Assembly: GCA_964568675.1 (NCBI GenBank)
Contig: CAZMQV010000017.1
Span: forward strand, 1-49,614
Direction of reading: 5' to 3'
Length of the DNA: 49,614 nt
From: UPXZ01 sp964568675
GTDB taxonomy: Bacteria; Bacteroidota; Bacteroidia; Bacteroidales; Paludibacteraceae
Below, piece after piece: positions 14,574 to 23,524 of this stretch. Made by a program: the position numbers and the translations under genes. Every line of letters starts with the position of its first letter. The stretch's first letter is position 1. A model generated the notes under the pieces. The model was not told where the DNA came from and searched no databases. It worked only from the letters and a program-made list of their open reading frames with translations.

Positions 14574-15736
14574 AAAATGCGCTCCATTAAAGTTCCCGTA
14601 TTTTTCCAACTTACAATTTTTGCTTCCTTGCGCTCATACGTATCGCTGCCGCCAAAGATTAAATAAGGTATCGCGCTGTTTTCCAATTTTTTACAATAAT
14701 TAAGTTCTTTGAAAAAATCGGGAGGAATAGTTGTAGCCGACTTTATTTCTATAATTTTAGTTCTCTTGCTTTCTTCTAAAAGACAGTCAATTTCGTCACC
14801 GGTGCTGTCGCGCCAAAAAAACAGAGGCGGATTTTCGGCTCGATTAAAATAATTCTTCATCATATCCACAATCATCATATTTTCAATAAGCGCTCCTTTT
14901 GCCCAATGCGTTTCCAACTCCGCGACTGATTTAATACCCAAAAGACTGCAAACCAATCCGGTATCATAGAAATAAAGTCTCGGGGTTTTTATCAAGCGTT
15001 TTGAAAAATTAGTGTGATGCGATTGAAGAAAAAAGACAATAAAACTTGTTTCAAGAATCGAAAACCACGATTTAACTGTTTTTAAATCAACGCCCAATTC
15101 GTTGGCTATCGCGTTGTAATTAAGCAGTTGCCCCGCTCTGCCTGCCGCCAAGCGCATAAATTTCTGAAAAACAAATAAGTTTGTAACATTCACTATCTGC
15201 CTCACATCTCGTTCCACATAGGTTTGAATATACGAAGGATAAAACATCGACGGCTCGATCTGCTTGTCGTACAAGCGTGAATAAAAACCATTGAAAATGT
15301 ACGACAAATACGTAGCGTGCGCGTAGGGCGTAACTTCCAACTCGGAAATAGAAAATGGCAATAAATGTGTAATAAATACTCTCCCAGCCAGATTTTGAGA
15401 AATTTTTGCAGACAACAAAAAGTTTTGCGAACCGATAAGAATAAATCGCCCTGCCTGATTCTTTTCGTCGCTAATGGTTTGGATATACGAGAACAATTCG
15501 GGGTACAACTGCACTTCGTCGATAATCAAGCCCGTATCGTAGCGCGACAAAAACATGCGTGGGTCAGATATTGCCTCTTGCAGCGTATCCGGATTTTCAA
15601 GGTTGACATAAGCGTAATCGGGAAAACACCTTTTAGCAAAGGTGGTTTTCCCTACCTGACGAGGTCCTGTTATTGAGATAATAGGCATCTTTGTCGCCAT
15701 TATCTGTATTTTTTGTATGAACTTACGTATTACCAT
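14570..15736 (-). CDS. AAA_14 / DUF4143 ATPase (passenger)
   Basis: The 388-residue protein has Walker A GPRQVGKTT at 24-32, Walker B LIIDEV at 70-75, an SQNFLLSAKISQNLAGR sensor-like segment near 105, and a C-terminal DUF4143 region with WRDSTGDEIDCLL (EID at 315-317) and EIK at 330-332. It is only distantly similar to the ATPase at 13079-14341. A TATCTTTG promoter box at 15741-15748 lies 5 bp before the ATG, implying a leaderless transcript, and a perfect palindrome lies further upstream. Its stop overlaps the ATG of the rffA stub. The cellular role of the family is not known. Confidence 0.88.
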   Translation of the reverse strand: MVIRKFIQKIQIMATKMPIISITGPRQVGKTTFAKRCFPDYAYVNLENPDTLQEAISDPRMFLSRYDTGLIIDEVQLYPELFSYIQTISDEKNQAGRFILIGSQNFLLSAKISQNLAGRVFITHLLPFSISELEVTPYAHATYLSYIFNGFYSRLYDKQIEPSMFYPSYIQTYVERDVRQIVNVTNLFVFQKFMRLAAGRAGQLLNYNAIANELGVDLKTVKSWFSILETSFIVFFLQSHHTNFSKRLIKTPRLYFYDTGLVCSLLGIKSVAELETHWAKGALIENMMIVDMMKNYFNRAENPPLFFWRDSTGDEIDCLLEESKRTKIIEIKSATTIPPDFFKELNYCKKLENSAIPYLIFGGSDTYERKEAKIVSWKNTGTLMERIL

Positions 15737-15740
15737 AGCG

Positions 15741-15748
15741 CAAAGATA
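15741..15748 (-). promoter_or_regulatory. Bacteroidota -7 box for the ATPase at 14570-15736
   Basis: Minus-strand TATCTTTG matches TAnnTTTG exactly and sits 5 bp upstream of the start codon, so transcription should begin at or next to the ATG. A TTTG inside the neighbouring palindrome lies about 22 bp upstream and could be the -33 element. Confidence 0.6.
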
Positions 15749-15767
15749 ACGTATTTTATATTATTTC

Positions 15768-15800
15768 TTACAAATATGGAATTTGATTCCATATTTGTAA
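15768..15800. promoter_or_regulatory. Perfect 15-bp-arm palindrome, putative operator
   Basis: TTACAAATATGGAAT (15768-15782) and ATTCCATATTTGTAA (15786-15800) are perfect inverted copies around TTG. The element covers the -33 region of the promoter of the DUF4143 ATPase. There is no T-run, so it is more likely an operator than a terminator for the upstream membrane-protein gene, though both are possible. Confidence 0.65.
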
Positions 15801-15842
15801 AGAGCATGTAATATTCAGTAAATCTGTTACAGGGAATAATAG

Positions 15843-16975
15843 TTAGATATAATTGTCAAACACCATATATCTTATAATATACACAACACCAACAATAAAA
15901 TGTAAAAAATAAACTACAATCAATACACTTCGTTTGTAACCATGTTGCATTTTTAGTGTATTAATCAAAGCTACATAAAAAAGTAACCAAGAACAAGGAA
16001 TAACCTGCCAATAAAAATTTCCATGATTCGCTCGTGGTCCGGTTTCGGCAAATACCAAATATATTACTATAGCCACAAAGGTTGAAAGTGCGGCAAACAC
16101 TACCGATTTATCTTTAATTGCTGTTTCCCAATTCAAAAAAACATACAAAACTGGAAAAAGGAGAGAAAATATAACTGTAAATGGCAACTCCCTAAAATGG
16201 TTGTAAAAACTCAAATAAATAGAAAATGGAGAAATAATAATTCCCGACTTTACTCCATCTACTTGAGGCGAAATAAAATATATCATAGAATATTCGATAA
16301 CCAGTAAGAAAACTCCAATTATCGCGGGCACAATTGCTATCCAAAATTCTTTTTTGAAATGATATGATAAAAACAGAAATAAAGGATACACACAAATCCA
16401 CACGAAAAAATAACTCGGTTTGATAAAAATATTCAGAAACACCAAAAGAAGTATCCACCAATTCCTATTCCTATTGTATTCCAAAAGTTGCTTTATTGAC
16501 AAATTAAAAAGAAGAATTGCGAATGGAAAAAGAAAAATAATAGTAGAATTATGCCACACATTCGGAGTAAAAGATCCAAAATAAAAATAAGTTAAAGAAT
16601 GTAATAGTTGCGGAAACGGAATTGCAAAGATAAAAATCAAACTTAATGACCAAAACGCAGACTGATACAAACCTACATCATATGTTTTTCTATTTGCCTT
16701 TTAGCTAGCTGATAACGCCATGCAGAAGCAATGGATAACAAAAAGCAAAGTGCGAGTTTTGAAATAAAAGGAATTTTGCTAAAACCGGATAAAACTTTCA
16801 CCAAAAGGTAAAAAATAAAATTACCTGGAAATTCTCCACAGTTGAACATTTTCTGGGCAAACATAGCATGTGCAACCATGTCACTTTCTAAATAGAAAGC
16901 GATATACATATAAATACCCATAAGTACACCAGTCAATAAAATAATATCGAAATAAATAAAACATTTATTTTTCAT
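15843..16975 (-). pseudogene. GT-C-like membrane protein gene split by a frameshift
   Basis: Two adjacent reading frames (ATG at 16973-16975 to a stop at 16673, then to 15843 in the next frame) together match the 404-residue protein at 27340-28554 end to end. Shared blocks are SDMVAHAMFAQKM against SDMPAHAKHARHL, NVWHNSTIIFLFPFAILLFN against NVWNNSTTIFLFPFAILLFN, and GPRANHGNFYWQ against GPRRLHGNFQWQ. The frame shifts near an A5 run around 16690, where RKTYDVGLYQSAFW continues the protein. It has about ten predicted membrane segments. It may be a real pseudogene or a sequencing/assembly error. A periplasmic glycosyltransferase or polymerase role is possible. Confidence 0.75.
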
Positions 16976-17050
16976 AACCAAAAATGATAGATATTTGTTA
17001 CTTGTCTTTTTTCAAATCCGCAAGCTTCGTAAAAGCGGCAGGCGCTGTGA
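16972..17050 (-). pseudogene. C-terminal stub of a WecD/RffC-like GNAT gene
   Basis: Directly after the luxC stop the minus strand reads NHSACRFYEACGFEKRQVTN, then IYHFWL and TGA at 16972-16974. A-x-x-FYE-x-CGF and the IYHFW ending are typical of dTDP-fucosamine acetyltransferases. Only about 25 codons remain. The TGA overlaps the ATG of the GT-C-like gene, so the original full gene was coupled to it. Confidence 0.65.
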
Positions 17051-17052
17051 TT

Positions 17053-18264
17053 CTAAGTTATTTCACAAATCCGGCTCAAGCTTTTTACAAAATCGTAACC
17101 ATCCCAGATGAGTGAAAAATCGGTAGTTCTTCCGATTGGCACTATCCGGTCGATACCGAAAGGTTTTTCTTCTTTCATAAAATCGGATAGACTTTCTTTA
17201 TCGAATCCGTAATAAGCCAGCGTTTGATATTTTCGGTTGATTATCGGTGTGAGTTCCGACAAAGACTCCATATCGTATTCCAAAAAATAACCGCTCGAAC
17301 ATCTGTAATTCTCCATATCTACTGACAACGATTGAAGTTCTACTCTCCAAATCAGATTATCACCTTCATTTTGCTGACTGATTCTGTCAGAATGAACTGC
17401 CTGATTATACAATGTTGTCAATTTATCTACCGCAATAACAGGCTGTATTTCATATTGTTTTTGCAACAATACCTTGTGCAAGCAATTCCAAAAGATTGTT
17501 TTCGCTTTTTCGATATGTTCTTTTTTTCCTTTCCACAGCATGAGTTGCGGAGAAGTACAGGCGTTTTGGTCGAACAGATACGTATCGTTGTAAAAGCCTA
17601 ACGCCGTCTTTTCCGGATTTGGGTCGTTTATATATTCATCGGCATTAATGGCGCAGAAAGAGTAACGGTCGGCAAAAGTAACATCGTAGGCGCGAGCCGA
17701 CAACTTGCTTTTTCTGATTTGGGAAATCGTTTCGTCGCCACCCCAGATAACGCGTACATCGCAAATAGACGAAAAATAATCGGTCATCTCGCTACTTTTA
17801 TCGTAGCGAAGCAACACAATACGGCTTACAATATCTTTGTACGATTCATTCCGGGCTGTTTTTTCAATCGCGGAAGCTATGATATCGATTTGTTCAAAAT
17901 TTTTAGAAGGCACACGCACCACATTCGTATTACCTGCCAACAACCCACATACAAGAGAATAGGCAAAATTGACGGGCACATTCGAAGGCGCGATATGAAA
18001 CACCAGTCCCCGCCCGAAAGAAAGCCCCTCAAAGCTGTATTTCTCCTTCAGTTTTTGAATATTTCCTTTGCGACAAAAGAAGGCGAAGGTTGCCACATCA
18101 GGATAATGCCGCATAATGGGATTTTTTGTCAATTCGGCTGAAAGCGCGTTCAGAAATGCGACAACATCCGCATCAAAAGGCGCTAATGCCCGAATCTGCT
18201 GAACGGCATCAATATCCGCGCTACGGGGATAGAGATAGGTGATATTATTGAAATTTAACTGCAT
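17053..18264 (-). CDS. luxC: LuxC-family acyl-CoA/acyl-protein reductase
   Basis: The 403-residue protein belongs to the LuxC family (PF05893), which reduces an activated acyl group to an aldehyde with NADPH. IAPSNVPVNF at 91-100 and GNTNVVRVPSKN at 111-122 are the aldehyde-dehydrogenase-like NADP motifs, and Cys236 in DQNACTSPQ is the expected catalytic acyl-thioester cysteine. The start overlaps the luxE-like gene by 20 bp. Placed with an ACP, an AMP-ligase and LuxE in a polysaccharide locus, it more likely makes or modifies an acyl-derived substituent than a luminescence substrate. No luxAB genes are present. Confidence 0.88.
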   Translation of the reverse strand: MQLNFNNITYLYPRSADIDAVQQIRALAPFDADVVAFLNALSAELTKNPIMRHYPDVATFAFFCRKGNIQKLKEKYSFEGLSFGRGLVFHIAPSNVPVNFAYSLVCGLLAGNTNVVRVPSKNFEQIDIIASAIEKTARNESYKDIVSRIVLLRYDKSSEMTDYFSSICDVRVIWGGDETISQIRKSKLSARAYDVTFADRYSFCAINADEYINDPNPEKTALGFYNDTYLFDQNACTSPQLMLWKGKKEHIEKAKTIFWNCLHKVLLQKQYEIQPVIAVDKLTTLYNQAVHSDRISQQNEGDNLIWRVELQSLSVDMENYRCSSGYFLEYDMESLSELTPIINRKYQTLAYYGFDKESLSDFMKEEKPFGIDRIVPIGRTTDFSLIWDGYDFVKSLSRICEIT

Positions 18265-19327
18265 AAGTATCGCTGCATCCTCTTATTTCGGCATTTTTCA
18301 ATCTGCCGGTTATTTTAAAATACTTTCCTTTTCGTCCGCAAGCACAATCGTCCTCGCCCAACAAAACGCCTTCGTCTTCGGTCAGCAAGGAATGTCCGGG
18401 ATAACTTTCGGGCAAAATTGAAAGCACTTGAATAATACCTTTTTCGCCGACATCCGCTACTGAAAAATCACGTTCGCGCCGGATAATCACATCCGAATAC
18501 ACCGGAGCGTGTAAATGTCCAAACTCACATTCCATATAAATAGTCCCGGTTTGCTCCACCATGCCGTAATAATCGTGTATGGATTTGAGACCACAAACGT
18601 TTTCCAATTTTTCTCTGAAAACCGCCGAAGAAACCGATTCATTTATCAATTTCTTCCAACCTCCTCCATGAATCATTACCGCATTTGAGAGATCTAAAAA
18701 GACGCCCAAACGTTCCAACTCTTTGTAAAAATGTTGATATATCATAAAAGTGAAGCCAAACATAAAAATTCGTTCTCCTTTATGCTCTTCTACAAAGTTT
18801 TGCAATGCTTCGATATCCAGCTCCATTTTATCTTTCAACGCATAGATACGTTTTGACCCGAACATAGAAAAGCCCAAAATTCCCGCACCGCGAGCAGAAA
18901 ACAGTTTCCGGTCTTTAACTACATTTTCCGAGTCAACTATAATCATCGGCACACGTTGTTTTCCGATAAACGACGAAATAATTTTTGTCAATGTCTTCGT
19001 TTGCTTAGCGGCGGTTTCCCTATCCAAAAAAATTTTTGAAACAGCCTGTCCCGAAGTACCCGAAGAAGTCATCGTTTTGACAATGTTTTCGGAGGGAACA
19101 CTTTTCAAATCAAACATTTTAAACAAGCGAACCGGCAGAAAAGGGAGCTTTTCATACGCATGCTCACTATTTACATCAAATGAAATGCTGTCTAACATTT
19201 TCCGGTATGCTTCACAATGAGCATAATGATAGCGTGTCAAATCCATCAAATAAGGATTCAGCGCTTCGGCTTTCTCGCTTTTGGTAAGCGAATAGGGTTG
19301 TAATTCTATTATTTCGGATAGTTTCAC
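18245..19327 (-). CDS. luxE: LuxE-family acyl-protein synthetase
   Basis: The 360-residue protein matches LuxE (PF04443), an adenylate-forming enzyme that activates a carboxylic acid and passes it to the LuxC cysteine. MTSSGTSGQ at 86-94 is the ATP-binding loop, and HDYYGMVEQTG and CACGRKGKYFKITGR are further family motifs. The C-terminus ends DTYAVKFQ and lies over the luxC start. The GTG at 19325-19327 overlaps the ligase stop by one base. The tight coupling LuxE-LuxC suggests a physical complex. The acid it activates is unknown. Confidence 0.87.
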   Translation of the reverse strand: MKLSEIIELQPYSLTKSEKAEALNPYLMDLTRYHYAHCEAYRKMLDSISFDVNSEHAYEKLPFLPVRLFKMFDLKSVPSENIVKTMTSSGTSGQAVSKIFLDRETAAKQTKTLTKIISSFIGKQRVPMIIVDSENVVKDRKLFSARGAGILGFSMFGSKRIYALKDKMELDIEALQNFVEEHKGERIFMFGFTFMIYQHFYKELERLGVFLDLSNAVMIHGGGWKKLINESVSSAVFREKLENVCGLKSIHDYYGMVEQTGTIYMECEFGHLHAPVYSDVIIRRERDFSVADVGEKGIIQVLSILPESYPGHSLLTEDEGVLLGEDDCACGRKGKYFKITGRLKNAEIRGCSDTYAVKFQ

Positions 19328-20727
19328 TATAAGACCTCCAATTTTGAATAGATTGTTTTACCCGACGAATTTTTGGGTATTTCTGCTATTACAATTATCT
19401 TGAATGCTGTATGATTGATTCCCGTCTTTTCGGCAAGGTATTTTTTTACTTCATTTTGCCTGTTCGCGTCGGTAATAAACACCTGCATTTCATCGTCGCG
19501 ACCTGCGCATGCGCAATCGGCAAGCAGATTTTTCAGCAAACGCTCCGTTTCATCCAAATTCACTCGGTTGCCAAAGAGTTTTACAAAACGTTTTTTGCGA
19601 CCTACAATGTAGTAATAGCTATCCGCATCGCGCTTGGCTAAATCGCCGGTGTAGAGTATGCCTTTATTTTCATCTTCTTTTGCCAAATCATCCAAATACT
19701 CGGCGTAACCCAGCGACACATTCGCCCCTGTATAAACGAGTTCTCCTACTGTTTCCGCTTCGGATATAACACGGCGTTGCTCGTCCACCAAATGAAACTT
19801 TCCTCCCGGAATGGCAATACCTATACTTCCTAATTTAGAAAGCACCTGTTCCGAAGGTAAATAACTCATCCGGGCGGTGGCCTCTGTCTGTCCGTACATC
19901 ACAAAAAAACGTTTCCCCGCCGCGAGCGCATATTCCGCATATTCCCTATTCAAATCCAAATTCATTTTTCCGCCCGCCTGCGTCAGCGTTTTCAGGGAAG
20001 GCAAATCCATTCTGAAAAGCCGCAAACGCTTCAAGATTTCGTAAGTATAAGGCACGCCAGATAAGGTTGTGGCTTTTTGCTCTTTGAGAAATGTCCAAAA
20101 CTCCTTTTCCATCAACGAACGATTGGTCAACAACACTGTTGCTCCCTTTAACAAATGACAGTTTAATATCGAAAGACCAAACGAATAATGCATCGGCAAA
20201 GTCGTAATCGGTCGGTCAGCCTCCGTTATTCCTAAATATTCGGAAATGGATTGCGCGTTTGCCAGCACATTGTCATAACTCAATCGCACCAACTTGGGAC
20301 TGCCCGTACTGCCCGAAGTAGTCAAAAGTAAAGCCATATCGGGATATAAGGTAGAGGCTGTATCACAAGCAAACCGAATCAGCGAGAAAGCACCTTTCTG
20401 GAACACGCTCTCCCCGTTCGGAAATTCATCAATCCTGTCGCAAGGCAGCCAAATATATTCCGGGTGATATATACTAATCAACCGCAAAAGTAATTCAGAG
20501 TCAATTGCGGTATCGAGCAACAGAGGCACTACTTTATTTTCGAAAAAAGAGACATAAGCTGCAACAGACTCAAATGAGTTATCACATAGGCAAAACACCA
20601 AACATCTGTGGTTGATTTGCGAATACAACCCGAACGAAAAGTCAGCGAGTTCGGAATAAGTATAAGTTTGACCTTGTTCCGTAATAAAGGCCGTTTGCCC
20701 AATTTGCTTTGATTTTATCAGAAACAT
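19327..20727 (-). CDS. AMP-dependent acyl-CoA/acyl-ACP ligase
   Basis: The 466-residue ANL-superfamily enzyme has TTSGSTGSPK at 136-145 (P-loop), MYGQTEATARM near 284, YTGDLAKRD near 354 and the C-terminal lysine motif PKNSSGKTIYSKLE. These are the A3, A5, A7 and A10 motifs, so it should be active. It would activate a carboxylic acid as the AMP ester and load it onto CoA or the nearby ACP. The ATG overlaps the transketolase stop by one base. Two acid-activating enzymes (this one and LuxE) in one operon suggest two activation steps or two substrates. Confidence 0.87.
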   Translation of the reverse strand: MFLIKSKQIGQTAFITEQGQTYTYSELADFSFGLYSQINHRCLVFCLCDNSFESVAAYVSFFENKVVPLLLDTAIDSELLLRLISIYHPEYIWLPCDRIDEFPNGESVFQKGAFSLIRFACDTASTLYPDMALLLTTSGSTGSPKLVRLSYDNVLANAQSISEYLGITEADRPITTLPMHYSFGLSILNCHLLKGATVLLTNRSLMEKEFWTFLKEQKATTLSGVPYTYEILKRLRLFRMDLPSLKTLTQAGGKMNLDLNREYAEYALAAGKRFFVMYGQTEATARMSYLPSEQVLSKLGSIGIAIPGGKFHLVDEQRRVISEAETVGELVYTGANVSLGYAEYLDDLAKEDENKGILYTGDLAKRDADSYYYIVGRKKRFVKLFGNRVNLDETERLLKNLLADCACAGRDDEMQVFITDANRQNEVKKYLAEKTGINHTAFKIIVIAEIPKNSSGKTIYSKLEVL

Positions 20728-21707
20728 TATTCTGTTTTTTTATACTGTATTTCAATATTATCTGCGATTTGCTCTGGTAGCAAGCCATTCTCACCCAACA
20801 AATAATTATAATCACCGGAGTGTTTAAATTCATCTGAAATTCCAAGACGCAACAATGGCGGATAATTACAAGACGAAGTTAAACATTCAGCAATAGCGCC
20901 GCCTAAACCGCCTATTTTGCTGTGTTCTTCAATCGTAACTAACAATTTCCGTCCTTTGCTTAACTCTAAAATAGCATCGTTATCAAGAGGTTTTATTGTA
21001 TGTACATTCGCAACTCCAACTGAAATTCCTTTTTCTTCCAACATTTTAGCCGCCTGCATCGCATTAAAAACCATGCTGCCTGTTGCAAAAATACTAATAT
21101 CTTTTCCCTCGCTTAATTGTATAATTTTTCCAATTTCAAAATTATAATCTTGTTTATAAACCATCGGATTGTTCAGTCCTCCTGTTAAACGGATATAAAC
21201 AGGACCGTTAAATTTTGCTACTTTTATAGCCATTTTCACAGCTTCTGTCGCATCGGCAGGAGATAAAATTACCAAATTAGGAATTACCCGAAGCATGGAG
21301 AAATCCTCAATCGTATAATGCGTGTTTCCCGAGTAAGTCATTATTAATCCGGCGCCTGAGCCGACTATTTTAACATTACTTTTCATGTATCCCAAATAAT
21401 GCCGAATCTGTTCGCAACTACGCATAGAAATAAATGTTGCATAGGTTGTTGCATAGACTATTTTTCCTTCGTGCGAGAGCCCAGATGCCACACCAAGCAT
21501 ATTTTGTTCCGCAATACCAAGGTTAAGAAACTTAGTGGGATACTTATTGACAAATCGATCTAATCCTGACAAAGAAGCCAAATCTGCTGTAAGCACCATT
21601 GTATTATCGTGATTTTCGGCTACTTCAAAAATAGCTATTCCAAAAAACGCCCCTCTTTGTCCGAGTTTCGACCACGTTCTAAAATTGAGTGAATTAAATT
21701 CTATCAT
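20727..21707 (-). CDS. Transketolase-like C-terminal subunit (pair A)
   Basis: The 326-residue protein is the pyrimidine-binding plus C-terminal half of a split transketolase/DXS-like enzyme. LNLGIAEQNMLGVASGLSHE holds the conserved ThDP-activating glutamate, and YIRLTGG and TIEEHSKIGGLGGAIAE are typical later motifs. It starts immediately after the stop of the N-terminal subunit and needs that subunit to form the ThDP site. The pair transfers two-carbon ketol units in known relatives. Here the acceptor may be an aldehyde produced by LuxC or a sugar. Confidence 0.9.
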   Translation of the reverse strand: MIEFNSLNFRTWSKLGQRGAFFGIAIFEVAENHDNTMVLTADLASLSGLDRFVNKYPTKFLNLGIAEQNMLGVASGLSHEGKIVYATTYATFISMRSCEQIRHYLGYMKSNVKIVGSGAGLIMTYSGNTHYTIEDFSMLRVIPNLVILSPADATEAVKMAIKVAKFNGPVYIRLTGGLNNPMVYKQDYNFEIGKIIQLSEGKDISIFATGSMVFNAMQAAKMLEEKGISVGVANVHTIKPLDNDAILELSKGRKLLVTIEEHSKIGGLGGAIAECLTSSCNYPPLLRLGISDEFKHSGDYNYLLGENGLLPEQIADNIEIQYKKTE

Positions 21708-22535
21708 TTACTGTAAGTATTGAGGTTGTTCGGACATTGCTTGTTCATATTGTGTTTGTGTCAATACAGAATGATGCCATTCCTTTTTATTTTCCATAAA
21801 TGACACGCCTTTTCCCTTAACTGTATGAGCAATGATTACCATAGGTTTAGCTGGAACAGTAGTTTGAAAAACCTGCACCAATTCGCTTGTCGAATGCCCG
21901 TCAACCTCCTTAACGACAGCTCCAAAAGCTTCAAATTTCTTTCTCAAATCGTCCATATTCATAATCGCTGAGCTCGCGCCGTCGTATTGTAATTTATTGT
22001 TATCGACAATTACCACCAGATTATCCAACGCGAAATGAGAAGCAGACATAAGAGCCTCCCATACAATGCCCTCATTCAATTCTCCATCTCCGATTATGGC
22101 ATAAACCTTATAATCTTTTTTATTTAATTTTCCGGCTAAGGCAACTCCAACTGCAAAACTCAATCCCATACCAAGACTGCCTCCGGAAAACTCCACACCA
22201 TAAGTTAAATCACGCGTCGCGTGTCCATGCAATACGGCGCCGTTCGTTTCAAATTTTTGCAATTCTTCATCGGCAATAAAACCAAATTCATTCAGTACGG
22301 AATAGTAAGGCAGCACACAATGCCCTTTACTAACGATCAATCTATCACGATTTTCATCGAACAGATTTTCTGAGTCAAATTTTAATACTGAGCCATACAA
22401 AACGGCAAACACTTCGACTAACGAAAGCCCTCCTCCCAAGTGCGCGCCATTCCGTCCTGCGTCTAATGCAATTTTCAAACAGTTATTACGTAGTTTGATA
22501 GCCAAATTTATTAAATACTTTGTATCGTTTTCCAT
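21708..22535 (-). CDS. Transketolase-like N-terminal subunit (pair A)
   Basis: The 275-residue protein binds the diphosphate of ThDP: GDGELNEG at 149-156 and VDNNKLQ at 177-183 form the GDG-x(26-28)-NN motif. VSKGHCVLPYYSV and HGHATRD are further transketolase features. I place the start at ATG 22533-22535 (MENDTKYL), because the longer frame would overlap the SDR gene by 53 bp and add a stretch unlike the family. It directly precedes the C-terminal subunit. A second, distinct pair is encoded at 36416-38139. Confidence 0.9.
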   Translation of the reverse strand: MENDTKYLINLAIKLRNNCLKIALDAGRNGAHLGGGLSLVEVFAVLYGSVLKFDSENLFDENRDRLIVSKGHCVLPYYSVLNEFGFIADEELQKFETNGAVLHGHATRDLTYGVEFSGGSLGMGLSFAVGVALAGKLNKKDYKVYAIIGDGELNEGIVWEALMSASHFALDNLVVIVDNNKLQYDGASSAIMNMDDLRKKFEAFGAVVKEVDGHSTSELVQVFQTTVPAKPMVIIAHTVKGKGVSFMENKKEWHHSVLTQTQYEQAMSEQPQYLQ

Positions 22536-22545
22536 ATTTGTATAT

Positions 22546-23295
22546 TCAAATTCCTCCATCCACTCGCAGTACCTGTCCCGTAATAAAGGAAGATTCATTC
22601 GAAACTAAAAAAAGAACAGCTTCAGCGATTTCTTCAGGCTTTGCTAAACGATGCAAAGCACTTGCTCCAATCAAATTAAGTTTAGCTTTATCTTCCATCT
22701 CAACCGCCATATTTGTATCCGCTAAGCCGGGAGCTACCGCATTTATTCTTATGTTGTATTTTGCCAACTCCTTGGACAATGTTTTTGTTGCATAAATAAG
22801 TGCAGCTTTGCTCGACCCGTATGCCGAATAACCCGGAAACGCATCAATACCGGCAACTGAGGCCATATTCACGATACATCCGGATTTATATTTCATCATC
22901 AACTTTGATATAATTTGAGTAACATACATCTGTGAAAAGAAATTAATTTCAAACACCTCTTTTAGCTTACTTATACTTGTCATTTGCAAAAAACCACCAT
23001 GAGCAATACCCGCATTATTTACCAAAATATCCACTTTAACCTTATTGAGCAACAAGGGTTTCAATGCTTGTTGTATTTGTTGCTCATCGGACAAGTCGAA
23101 ATACAAGGGCTGAATTGCGACATTATTCTCGCGAGCCGTTTCTTCTATGAACGACTCAAATTCGGGTGTTTCTGCGCGGGCGCAAGCGTAAATAGCCACG
23201 CCGTTTTGCGCAAACAGTTTTACAATTGCCTTGCCAATACCTCTATTACAACCGGTAATGAGCGCCGTTTTGCCTGTTAAATTAGAGTTCGACAT
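22546..23295 (-). CDS. Short-chain dehydrogenase/reductase, FabG-like
   Basis: The 249-residue SDR has TGCNRGIG at 14-21 (NADP binding), NNAG at 93-96, Ser146, and Tyr159-x3-Lys163 as the catalytic set. The ending FITGQVLRVDGG is standard for FabG-type enzymes. It overlaps the ACP gene by 14 bp, so it probably reduces a keto group on an ACP-bound chain, or the keto group left by the transketolase. It could alternatively act on a nucleotide-sugar, but the ACP coupling favours an acyl substrate. Confidence 0.87.
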   Translation of the reverse strand: MSNSNLTGKTALITGCNRGIGKAIVKLFAQNGVAIYACARAETPEFESFIEETARENNVAIQPLYFDLSDEQQIQQALKPLLLNKVKVDILVNNAGIAHGGFLQMTSISKLKEVFEINFFSQMYVTQIISKLMMKYKSGCIVNMASVAGIDAFPGYSAYGSSKAALIYATKTLSKELAKYNIRINAVAPGLADTNMAVEMEDKAKLNLIGASALHRLAKPEEIAEAVLFLVSNESSFITGQVLRVDGGI

Positions 23296-23518
23296 CGTAT
23301 TTTTGAATAATTTCTTTTCCTTTTTCGTAGGACGAAAAGTCGATTATATCGTCCGTGTCCATCATAATATCAAAAGCTTCTTCGAGCGCCGAAACGAGTG
23401 TCATGTGCCCTATGGAGTCCCAGCCTTCGACAGATTGGTAGTTAAGTCCATTTAATTGACTATTGTCAATTTGCAGTGCCGACACAAATGCTGCGTCGTA
23501 TTTTTCTAAATTACTCAT
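23282..23518 (-). CDS. Acyl carrier protein
   Basis: The 78-residue protein has the ACP fold pattern with GWDSIGHMTL at residues 32-41. Ser35 is the expected phosphopantetheine site (DSI instead of the usual DSL). It is acidic, EEAFDIMMDTDDIIDF forming helix III. It overlaps the SDR gene and follows the GNAT gene by 6 bp. It is a dedicated secondary ACP for this operon, not the fatty-acid-synthesis copy, which would normally lie beside fab genes. Confidence 0.88.
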   Translation of the reverse strand: MSNLEKYDAAFVSALQIDNSQLNGLNYQSVEGWDSIGHMTLVSALEEAFDIMMDTDDIIDFSSYEKGKEIIQKYDVEL

Positions 23519-23524
23519 TCAAAA

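Noticed and set aside
16192..16461. 89-codon minus-strand frame overlapping the split GT-C gene
   Set aside because: Alternative frame of a real membrane-protein segment; the correct frame is confirmed by the paralogue at 27340-28554.
17719..18141. 140-codon plus-strand frame inside luxC
   Set aside because: Mirror of the LuxC coding strand; no domain, no promoter, composition typical of antisense frames.
17053..19327. Bioluminescence (lux) operon
   Set aside because: LuxC and LuxE homologues are present, but there is no luciferase LuxA/LuxB and the neighbours are ACP, ligase, transketolase and sugar genes.
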